Shown here: piece by piece, positions 42,509 through 49,938 of the stretch | Position numbering within the stretch: position 1 is the first letter of the stretch | How the letters are laid out: every line of letters starts with the position of its first letter | NCBI RefSeq assembly: GCF_023913515.1 | Contig: NZ_CP099391.1 | Location: 1,054,001 to 1,118,000 of the forward strand | Direction: 5' to 3' | Source: Natronococcus sp. CG52 | Lineage (GTDB): Archaea; Halobacteriota; Halobacteria; Halobacteriales; Natrialbaceae | DNA length: 64,000 nt | Program-made: the position numbers and the translations under genes | The notes under the pieces: generated by a model | The model's input: the letters and a program-made list of their open reading frames with translations, nothing else | The model's database searches: none | What the model was told of the DNA's origin: nothing

Positions 42509-42990
42509 TCATTCTGCGAGACGCTCAGGAGAGTTCATCACGTCGCGTTACGCGGATCGCCTCCGTCATGGGATTCGGCGGAGCAAACCACTCGGCACAG
42601 CAACATAACGCTGGCGCAACGCTCAGTCGAATTGGACGATTCCGATCCGCTAATTTACTCTCGAAACATCGGAACTGGCCGAAAACAAGTTTGAACCAAA
42701 TGGTTGATCTCTGCTGTCCTCAGTTCCGGAGTCGGAGGGTTCGGAACGCACTCCGTCCTCCTTATTGGTGAATCGACTCGCCGTTCATGTACCGGTTCGC
42801 CGTTCGGCCGTTTATCAAGATAGCCGAACCGTCTTTATACGGCTCACTGTTCCCCATCAGCTGTCTCGAAGGACGAGAGCGATCTCGTCTCCGATCCCTT
42901 CCTCGTCTCTGCCGGCGGAGATGCTGTATTGTCCGTCGAATAGTTCGGAAGCGGCGTGTCATCGGTATGTTGAATGTGACTGGGAACGAT
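42509..42990. other. Degraded, AT-richer stretch after tRNA-Arg
   Basis: No convincing gene. Composition is lower in GC than in flanking core genes, with TATA-like tttatacgg near 42834. The right end runs into the truncated monooxygenase-like frame. It looks like eroded mobile or accessory DNA. Confidence 0.4.
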
Positions 42991-43316
42991 GTCGAACGAG
43001 TCGGGAGTTGGTGGATTTCGTCGAGGCCAACGAGTCGGAGATACTGGCGTACAACGTCTACTTCAGTGCCGACGGCCGTCGAATGACCGTTATGCATATG
43101 CACGCTGATCAGGCCTCGTTGGAGTCACACATGGAGGTTGCGGGCCCGAAGTACCCTCCGGTCGGCGAGTTCATCGACCTCGAGTCCATCGACGTGTATG
43201 GCCATATAAGCAAGAATCTTATCCAGCGGCTGATGGACAAAGCGTCGGAGTTAGGAAGCGGACGTGTGTCAGTCCACGGACTTCACCGAGGCATCGATCG
43301 CGTTACAGACAATTGA
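42991..43316 (+). pseudogene. Truncated monooxygenase-like (ABM-fold) gene
   Basis: The frame from about 42991 encodes RELVDFVEANESEILAYNVY, FSADGRRMTVMHMHADQASL, ESHMEVAGPKYPPVGEFIDL and IQRLMDKASELGSGRVSVHG. This is the main body of a haloarchaeal antibiotic-biosynthesis-monooxygenase-like family. The usual first 20 or so residues (a strand and a K-EG-LEE-K pattern) are absent. The frame is open upstream to 42765, but those residues are Arg/Ser/Cys-rich and do not resemble the family. Probably a 5'-truncated relic, though translation from an internal start cannot be excluded. Confidence 0.55.
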
Positions 43317-43495
43317 GTCGAAGAGAGGGTCGGACGGTCGGCGAGGTACGGTTCGAGTGCGCGGAACGAATCCAACGGTGCCAGCAACCCGTCCGGACCG
43401 CCGAGCGTCGGGGCGACCAGCAGAACACCCAGTAGCACTACCATCGTGCTCGGTAGTACGAGCTGAACCGCCGACAGTTGGGGTGGAATTGTCAT
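43283..43495 (-). CDS. Small single-helix membrane protein coupled to a methyltransferase
   Basis: A 70-residue frame starts MTIPPQLSAVQLVLPSTMVV. One hydrophobic helix is at about residues 10-32, then a polar tail. Its ATG overlaps the methyltransferase stop (TGATG), the arrangement of translationally coupled genes, which is the main reason to believe it. The 3' end overlaps the truncated monooxygenase frame on the other strand. Family not recognised. Confidence 0.45.
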   Translation of the reverse strand: MTIPPQLSAVQLVLPSTMVVLLGVLLVAPTLGGPDGLLAPLDSFRALEPYLADRPTLSSTQLSVTRSMPR

Positions 43496-44577
43496 CACGG
43501 TCTGGCTTCGAGCACGAGGTTGAACGGCGTCTCAGTCGCTCGACGGACCCGCGTGAACCCGCCCTCAGTGATTACCTTCTGGAGACGCGCTTCGCCAGCT
43601 TGGGCTCCCAGGACCGGGTCGCCGCCCTGGTCGAGCGAGTTCGGTATACAGGCCAGCGTCGAGGCGCAGTAGAACGCCCTGCCCACCGGGTTCAGGTTCT
43701 CCTCGACCCGATCGTTGGCGAACGGCTCGACCAACACCCACGCCCCGTCGTCGGCGAGCGTCTCCCGGACGTGTGACGCCACGCCGACCGGATCACCCAT
43801 GTCGTGATACGCGTCGAACATCATCACGAGGTCGTAGTCGGACCCGTTGTACTCCTTCGCGGTCGCCACCTCGAAACTGATACGGTCTGCGACACCAGCG
43901 TCTTCGGCTCGCTCGCGGGCCACCTCGATCGAGTGATCGTGGTAATCGATGGCGACGAACTCCGAATCGGGGTAGGCCTCGGCTACGACGATCGTCGATG
44001 CACCGTGACCACAGCCCACATCGGCCACGCGAGCACCCGCCCTGAGCCTCCCGTCCATTCCATCGAGCGCGGGGATCCACTCCTCGACGAGATTAGTCTC
44101 ATAGCCAGGCCGGTAGAAGCGCTCGGTGCCGTGACACACGTCCTCGTCCTGCTCGTGCCAGCCCACGCCCTCGCCGATCCGGAAATCAGCTTCGAGCTCC
44201 GAGAGGCTCTTCTGATAGCCCATTAGACCCTGGAACCCGCCAGCGATGAACGCGGGGCTGTCTTCGTCGGCCAGCAGCGCCGCCTGCTCGGGCGTGAGGT
44301 TGTAACGGCCCGTCTCAGGGTCGTAGGTAACGTATCCGCCAGCCGCTCCCGCAGCGAGCCACTCGGTGACGTAGGGTTCCACGGTATCGGTCCGCTCGGC
44401 CAACTCGGCGGGCAGGAGTGGTCCGCTATCGGCCAGCGCCTCGTAGAGGCCGAGCCTGTCGCCGATGACGATCAGTGGCGCGTAATAGGCCGCTCCGAGT
44501 TCGTTGACGGCCATTCCGACGACTTCGTCTAATTTTTCTTCGTCGATCGGTTCGTCGGCGATAGTCGGCGGTGCCAT
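43495..44577 (-). CDS. SAM methyltransferase with N-terminal winged helix
   Basis: A 360-residue protein. An N-terminal dimerisation/winged-helix part (VNELGAAYYAPLIVIGDRLG, AELAERTDTVEPYVTEWLAA) is like that of O-methyltransferases and Rv2258c-type proteins. The Rossmann domain has motif I VADVGCGHGASTIVVAEAYP, VAIDYHDHSIEVARERAEDA and MMFDAYHDMGDPVGVASHVR. These enzymes methylate small molecules; the substrate is unknown. The ATG at 44577 fixes the N-terminus. It diverges from a winged-helix regulator at 44729 and is followed by a coupled small membrane protein. Confidence 0.85.
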   Translation of the reverse strand: MAPPTIADEPIDEEKLDEVVGMAVNELGAAYYAPLIVIGDRLGLYEALADSGPLLPAELAERTDTVEPYVTEWLAAGAAGGYVTYDPETGRYNLTPEQAALLADEDSPAFIAGGFQGLMGYQKSLSELEADFRIGEGVGWHEQDEDVCHGTERFYRPGYETNLVEEWIPALDGMDGRLRAGARVADVGCGHGASTIVVAEAYPDSEFVAIDYHDHSIEVARERAEDAGVADRISFEVATAKEYNGSDYDLVMMFDAYHDMGDPVGVASHVRETLADDGAWVLVEPFANDRVEENLNPVGRAFYCASTLACIPNSLDQGGDPVLGAQAGEARLQKVITEGGFTRVRRATETPFNLVLEARP

Positions 44578-44728
44578 GCCTGAACTGTGGGCTGCAGACC
44601 TATTGGCCTCATCCACGGTAACGACGTTCGACGGCGTGAAATGGCGTTTCAGGACGTGAGAGGGATTTCGCGTCGTGTGCGGGATAGAATTACTACTCGT
44701 GACACCGTACCCCAGGCTAGTGAATGAC

Positions 44729-45625
44729 ATGGGATCTCCCGAAGACCACCAACTCGCGTTCAATCCACCGGCGTCGCCGATCGTGGAGGCGGTCATGCAG
44801 AACGCGCGGAACCAGCAATATCTCGGCAAGCGCCTCGACGCTGCGGGGGACCGCGCCGACCCAGACCATCTCGGCGACATCGTCCGGCACGGTCCGGTTC
44901 TCGAAGCACTCCGAGCGGAGCCACTGGATCGCCGCGAGATCGAGGAACGCCTCGACGTCTCGCGGGCGACGAGCCACCGCTTGACAAAATGGCTCGACGA
45001 ACAGGGGTTCGTCGAGAAGGTTAACGGCCGGTTCCAGTTGACGGGACGTGGCGAAGCGGTCACCGACGAGGTACTCCGGTTCGAGGCGAACGTGAGCACG
45101 GTCCACCGGATGGGACCGCTGCTGGACGTGATCTGTCCGCACCACGCGGAGTTCGCCATCGAACCGATGATTGATGCGACCGTCACGGTCGCGGAACCGG
45201 CCGTTCCGGACCGGCCGGTCGAGCGGTTTATTTCGCTCGTCAGCGAGTCGGAGACGTTCCGGGGGTTCAACACGACACATCTGGCGCCATTGATGATAGG
45301 TAAGTTCTACCAGCGAGTATTCGACGGTACCGAGGCCGAACTTATTTACATGCCACACATTGCAGATAAAGTATACGAAACGTACCCGACCCGCATGACC
45401 GAGGCAGTCGATCGCGGACAGTTATCCATTCGGACCCGCGAAAAACTCCCCTACGGACTAGCGATCTTCGACGAACGCGTCGGGCTCGGCGGATACGACG
45501 ATGACACAGGGCTGATGCAGGTGTTCGTCGATACGGACTCGCCCATGGCCCGCGAGTGGGCCGAACGGATCTACGCGTCGATCAAGGCGGATTCTACGCG
45601 ACTCGACAGCCGGGTGGAGCAGTGA
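44729..45625 (+). CDS. Winged-helix transcriptional regulator
   Basis: The 298-residue protein has an N-terminal HTH (PVLEALRAEPLDRREIEERL, DVSRATSHRLTKWLDEQGFV, EKVNGRFQLTGRGEAVTDEV). A C-terminal ligand-type domain follows (FNTTHLAPLMIGKFYQRVFD, TREKLPYGLAIFDERVGLGG, MAREWAERIYASIKADS). It is of the haloarchaeal HTH plus DUF1724-like effector type. Divergent placement next to the methyltransferase suggests control of that gene. The ATG at 44729 is chosen over 44675. Confidence 0.82.
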   Translation: MGSPEDHQLAFNPPASPIVEAVMQNARNQQYLGKRLDAAGDRADPDHLGDIVRHGPVLEALRAEPLDRREIEERLDVSRATSHRLTKWLDEQGFVEKVNGRFQLTGRGEAVTDEVLRFEANVSTVHRMGPLLDVICPHHAEFAIEPMIDATVTVAEPAVPDRPVERFISLVSESETFRGFNTTHLAPLMIGKFYQRVFDGTEAELIYMPHIADKVYETYPTRMTEAVDRGQLSIRTREKLPYGLAIFDERVGLGGYDDDTGLMQVFVDTDSPMAREWAERIYASIKADSTRLDSRVEQ

Positions 45626-45930
45626 GGCCCGCGGACCGACCCGAGTAATCATCGCGGCTGAAAAGAGGCACCATTGACTGCGGCTGTATTCTCATGCCTT
45701 CGTGACTTCGAGCGAGATGAACCCTGCTTCGCTTGACCTCGCACGATGGATACGCGCGTTGCATCTCGCACGGAAGTTGCAACTACAGTAGACAGTCGTC
45801 AGAATGTCGCTCTCTCGAACCTACGCTTTCGACTGTCCCACGCCTCAAAGCGCGATTCGTTCGAGGGTCGAACGCGAGCCTGCAGCGCCTATATTTGAGC
45901 GAACTATAATCGCCAGGAACCGGCGGGTCG
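45626..45930. other. Gene-free spacer with the right-hand repeat copy
   Basis: I see no gene. Bases 45879-45889 repeat 11 bases of the tRNA-Arg 3' end (42496-42506). The rest is degenerate, mixed-composition sequence. Confidence 0.35.
45879..45889 (+). repeat. Right copy of the tRNA-Arg 11-base repeat
   Basis: The exact match cctgcagcgcc is followed by tat here and cat at the tRNA. It bounds the degraded stretch on the right. Confidence 0.35.
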
Positions 45931-46250
45931 TTAGCTCGAACCGGCGTTCTCGGTGCTTTTGTTCGATGATCGAACGGGAGAGTGGACGCCACACAGCAGG
46001 ATCCGATCCCGCGCTCTCGTACAGGCGACGTGGAGGAGCCGCTTCGCTCCGGCCCGTTCGAGCGTCTCAGTGCGGAGTCGAAACGACTCGCACGACTCGG
46101 CCCGCTGTCCGCGACGCGGCTGCGTCGAGCGTCGTTCCGCGTCAGGTAGCAGATACTCCCGATCGAGTCCCCGGCGATCCGATCGGCCGCCCGGAACGCT
46201 CGCGCCTCCAGACGCTGGTGGCGAGGACCGGTGAGAAGTACTGGATCCAT
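45931..46250 (-). pseudogene. Relic of a UvrD/Rep-like helicase: N- and C-terminal ends joined
   Basis: On the minus strand the frame starts MDPVLLTGPRHQRLEARAFR and continues RAADRIAGDSIGSICYLTRN, like the start of a superfamily 1 helicase but with the P-loop (GxxGxGKT) missing. After a frame change it reads RLRTETLERAGAKRLLHVAC and CTRARDRILLCGVHSPVRSS, the VACTRARD-type motif VI near a UvrD/RecB C-terminus. Most of the enzyme between is deleted. Ends are set at the ATG and the stop TAA. Confidence 0.55.
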
Positions 46251-46553
46251 TGAAATTCGGCTTCGAAGAGTATCTCGATTTTCCCGATAGAACTTCTCTT
46301 ACAACTAATGAACGACGCTAACTGGAATAGCTAATACGAGGCTGACATATCCTTTGAAAGTACTCTGATAATTATTCGACTCCGTGTGTCGCCCCGAGCG
46401 GGTGCGCGCTCGTCGTCGAACACATTCGTTCACGGGAGTGGGCGATATAGGACCGTACAGCGCGTTCCTCGAGGAAGCAGGATTTTCTTGAGCTGCCGAC
46501 CGAGCAAACGCGGGCCTTGAGAATTTATCCGGTAATCCGATACGCAATGGTAA
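46251..46553. other. Spacer upstream of the OFA transporter
   Basis: No gene is seen. A TATA-like gaatttatcc (46521-46530) lies about 28 bases before the transporter ATG at 46554. The rest is AT-richer than nearby coding DNA. Confidence 0.45.
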
Positions 46554-47843
46554 ATGGTACAGACTGATGCCGACAAGAACCGGTGGCTGATCGCGGCCTC
46601 GGCCGTGGCGATTCACCTCTCGATCGGCTCGATTTACGCGTACAGCGTGTACCAGAACCCGCTGCGCGCCGAACTGGGATGGGCGATTTCCGACGTCTCG
46701 TTGGCGTTTACCGTCTCGATCGTCTTCCTCGCGCTGTCGGCGGCGTTCCTCGGCGGCTTCGTCGAGGACCACGGCCCGCGAATCTCGGGACTGATCGCCG
46801 CCGGAACCTTCGGTCTCGGGACCGTCGGCGCGGGGTTCAGCGTACAGATAGGGAGCTACGTCGGATTCCTCCTGACGTTCGGCGTGATTAGCGGTATCGG
46901 CATCGGGCTGGGATACATCGCCCCGATCTCGACGCTCGTCCAGTGGTTCCCCGACCGGCGGGGGATGGCGACCGGAATGGCCGTGATGGGCTTCGGTGCC
47001 GGCGCGCTCGTGACCGGACCGATCGCGAACTACATCATGGAGACCGCGAGTATTCCGTCGACGTTTTACGCGCTCGGCGTCGGCTACTTCCTCCTGATGG
47101 CCGCCGGCGCGAGCTATATGAAGAAGCCGCCGGCCGACTGGGTCCCCGAAGGGGTCGACGAGAGCGAGATCGAGACCGACAACAAGAAGGGCGTCTCCGT
47201 CAACACCGACCTCGAGGAACTCACCGCCAGGGAGGCGCTGCGGACGCCGCGGTACTACCTCGTCTGGCTGATCATGTTCATCAACATCTCGGCCGGGATC
47301 ATGCTGCTGTCCGTCGCGTCGCCGATGACGCAGGCCATCACGGGAGCCGAAGCGGCGACGGCGGCGTCGATCGTCGGTATCATCGGAATCTTCAACGGCG
47401 GCGGTCGCCTCGTCTGGGCGACGATCTCCGACTACATCGGTCGGACGACCGCGTACGGGACGTTCTTCGGGCTCCAGATCGCCGCGTTCCTGCTGATGCC
47501 ACAGATCACTCACGTCTGGCTGTTCGCGATCCTCCTGTTCCTCGTTATCTCGGCCTACGGCGGCGGGTTCGCCTGCCTGCCGGCGTACCTCGGCGACCTG
47601 TTCGGGACGAAGGAACTCAGCGCCATCCACGGCTACACGCTGACGGCGTGGGGCGCGGCCGGCGTCGCGGGACCGCTGCTCATCTCCGAGATCGTCGAGC
47701 GGACCAACAGCTACGTAATGGCCTTCTACATCGTCACCGCCGCGCTCGTCGTCGGGTTGATCGCCGTGGGCATCCTGTACTACCAGATCGAGGACGTCCG
47801 GGAGTCCGCGCACGCGACCGAGCGGGAAGCCGTTGGAGACTGA
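46554..47843 (+). CDS. MFS transporter, oxalate/formate antiporter (OFA) family
   Basis: The 429-residue protein has 12 helices. The first loop region HLSIGSIYAYSVYQNPLRAE is the characteristic OFA signature. WFPDRRGMATGMAVMGFGAG is the second MFS motif, and RLVWATISDYIGRTTAYGTF follows the central loop. Members exchange oxalate, formate or other small carboxylates across the membrane. Location just upstream of a formate dehydrogenase points to formate or oxalate, as an inference. The start is supported by a TATA-like element 28 bases upstream. Confidence 0.9.
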   Translation: MVQTDADKNRWLIAASAVAIHLSIGSIYAYSVYQNPLRAELGWAISDVSLAFTVSIVFLALSAAFLGGFVEDHGPRISGLIAAGTFGLGTVGAGFSVQIGSYVGFLLTFGVISGIGIGLGYIAPISTLVQWFPDRRGMATGMAVMGFGAGALVTGPIANYIMETASIPSTFYALGVGYFLLMAAGASYMKKPPADWVPEGVDESEIETDNKKGVSVNTDLEELTAREALRTPRYYLVWLIMFINISAGIMLLSVASPMTQAITGAEAATAASIVGIIGIFNGGGRLVWATISDYIGRTTAYGTFFGLQIAAFLLMPQITHVWLFAILLFLVISAYGGGFACLPAYLGDLFGTKELSAIHGYTLTAWGAAGVAGPLLISEIVERTNSYVMAFYIVTAALVVGLIAVGILYYQIEDVRESAHATEREAVGD

Positions 47844-48080
47844 ACCCGGGTCGCATCTTCGCTCTCGTCGGCGTTACGGCGGTTGCGGACGCACGAGACT
47901 ACCGTAAAACCGAACTCGACTCGGTCGAGCGGCCGCGCGATCGGCACGACCCGAACGATCGACCGCCGGACGCCGCGTGAGAGCGCCGATTCGACGGATT
48001 CGTCGGTGACGTGCTCGAGTACCGTAGAGCGTTACTATACAGCGGGAAAACCTATCCGTGACGCTCGAGAACGGTAGGTC

Positions 48081-48245
48081 ATGTTCGGCGACCGAACGCC
48101 GCCGGAAGACGACCGAGCCCAGCCTGCGAGCAACCGACGCGGACGGGCCCTGTTACTGGTCCTCGGTACGTTGGTAGCCGCACTCGCCCTGCTGGTGCTC
48201 GGAACCCGCCGCGCGAACGAGTCGACGCTGGAGCCCCCCTTCTGA
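48081..48245 (+). CDS. Small single-pass membrane protein, 54 residues
   Basis: The frame encodes MFGDRTPPEDDRAQPASNRR, then a hydrophobic helix ALLLVLGTLVAALALLVLG and a polar tail ending TLEPPF. It sits between the OFA transporter and the formate dehydrogenase genes on the same strand. Not a recognised family. It may be a small accessory or unrelated membrane peptide; support comes from composition and position only. Confidence 0.5.
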   Translation: MFGDRTPPEDDRAQPASNRRGRALLLVLGTLVAALALLVLGTRRANESTLEPPF

Positions 48246-48354
48246 CGGAGGCGGGCGGACCGGCGCCGTTCTATCACACAGACGATGATATACTCCCTCC
48301 CTCACCGTTTTTCATGCCGTAGTTTTTCGTATCGTGCTGTCCGACGGGTGGCTA

Positions 48355-49938
48355 ATGAGTGAACGAAGCGATTCAACTGCCGGAGAGGTCAGTATTCGTA
48401 TTTCTGCCGGATCGAAGAGCAGACGGCGGAAGCAGCGCGCGCTCGACGAGATTCGCTCGGCGGCGGACGACGCTCGCGTCGTCGAAACGGGACCCACCGG
48501 AATCCGGAGTCACGAACCGCTCGTCTTGCTGACGCGCGACGGTCGGACGACGTTCCATCCGGCGCCGGTCACGGGGCGGCTCGAGTCGCTAGTAAAAACG
48601 CTCGAGCGGGGCGACCTCCCGACCGACGAGGCGGCCGCGGTCGTCGAGCACGACCCGGAGCCGTCGTCGCTGCCGACGCCGGACGACGGGCCGCTGTCCG
48701 TGGGTCGGCGACGCGTGCTCGGCCGGTGTGGCTGGATCGAGCCCGCGTCGGCTCCCGAGGAGTCGGCGGCCGAACTGGCGAGCGACCGCCCGGCGGACGC
48801 CCGGTCGCGCGTTCGCGACGTCGGACTGTTAGGTCGCGGGCGCGGGGACTGGAGCACCGACGAACCCGTCACCGAGGAGTGGAACGTCGCCGGCGACGCG
48901 GCCGACGCGGACGACGACGCTCGCGACCCGGTGGTCGTCGTGAACGCGAACGACAGCGACGACCGCAACGAGACCGATCGGACGCTTCTCGAGTCCGCGC
49001 CGGGCGAGGTCCTCGACGGGGCCCTGGCCGTCGCCGAACTGGTCGGGGCGACGGACGTCGTCGTCTACTGTAACGAGGCCGACGACCGGGCGCGCGAGCG
49101 CGTCCACGAGGCCGCGCGGGCCGTCGAAGAGACGCTCTACGAGCGACTCGACAGGGAGAAGGGACCGGAGGTCGTCGTCGGACCGAACCAATATATCGCC
49201 GGCGAGCCGACGATGGCGCTCGAGGCGATGGAGGGGAACGACCGACTCGAGGCTCGCCTTCGCCCGCCCTCGCCCGCCGAGCACGGACTGTACGGGCGGC
49301 CGACCGTCATCCACACGCCGCGGACGATGGCACAGCTCCGCCAGGCGATGTTGCACCCCGAAACGTTCGACGCCGACGACGCCGACCCCGGAACCCGTCT
49401 CGTCACCGTGACGGGGGACGTCGACGCGACGGCGACCGTGGAACTGCCGACCGGCGGGAGCCTCGCCGACGTGCGCGAGGCCGTCGAGCTCGACGGACAG
49501 TTCAAGATGGCCTGCGTCGGCGGCCAGTTCGGCGGCTTCACCAGGTCGCTCTCGCACTCCCCGTCGGTGCCCGCCCTCGCGGGTGCCGAACTCGGGACGG
49601 AGGGCGTGGTCGAACTGCTGAACGACGAGCACTGCGTCCTCGCGACGGCCGGACGCAGGACGAACTTCGCGATGGAGGAGAACTGCGGCCGCTGCGTCAC
49701 CTGCCGAGAAGGATCCAAACAGCTCACGAACATGCTTCGAGACGTCTACGACGGCGAGTACGAGGACGCAAAGATTCGCGAACTAACTCGCGTGATGGGC
49801 GAGACGAGCCTCTGCCAGTTCGGCCGTTCGGCCGTCCGCCCGGCGGTTACGGGAATGAGCGAGTTCGAGCGCGAAGTGACCGCCCACGCCGAGGGCCGCT
49901 GTCCCAGCGGCGAGTGTGAAGTCGGAGGGAAACGATGA
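48355..49938 (+). CDS. NuoF-like subunit of formate dehydrogenase with degenerate FMN/NADH motifs
   Basis: The 527-residue protein resembles the FMN- and NADH-binding NuoF/HoxF/FdsB-type subunit. The C-terminal 4Fe-4S motif is intact (ENCGRCVTCREGSKQL with Cys near 444, and SLCQFGRSA with Cys 487). The canonical GRGGAGFPTG is replaced by LLGRGRGDWSTDEPV, and NADEGEPGTFKDR by NANDSDDRNETDR. NAD-linked chemistry is therefore doubtful; it may pass electrons to another acceptor. The last four bases overlap the start of the catalytic subunit gene. The ATG at 48355 is chosen. Confidence 0.82.
   Translation: MSERSDSTAGEVSIRISAGSKSRRRKQRALDEIRSAADDARVVETGPTGIRSHEPLVLLTRDGRTTFHPAPVTGRLESLVKTLERGDLPTDEAAAVVEHDPEPSSLPTPDDGPLSVGRRRVLGRCGWIEPASAPEESAAELASDRPADARSRVRDVGLLGRGRGDWSTDEPVTEEWNVAGDAADADDDARDPVVVVNANDSDDRNETDRTLLESAPGEVLDGALAVAELVGATDVVVYCNEADDRARERVHEAARAVEETLYERLDREKGPEVVVGPNQYIAGEPTMALEAMEGNDRLEARLRPPSPAEHGLYGRPTVIHTPRTMAQLRQAMLHPETFDADDADPGTRLVTVTGDVDATATVELPTGGSLADVREAVELDGQFKMACVGGQFGGFTRSLSHSPSVPALAGAELGTEGVVELLNDEHCVLATAGRRTNFAMEENCGRCVTCREGSKQLTNMLRDVYDGEYEDAKIRELTRVMGETSLCQFGRSAVRPAVTGMSEFEREVTAHAEGRCPSGECEVGGKR

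Noticed and set aside
42762-43103. 113-residue minus-strand frame ending TANRYMNGESIHQ
   Set aside because: The C-terminal residues look slightly protein-like, but the rest is Arg-rich and it overlaps the monooxygenase relic; too weak to call.
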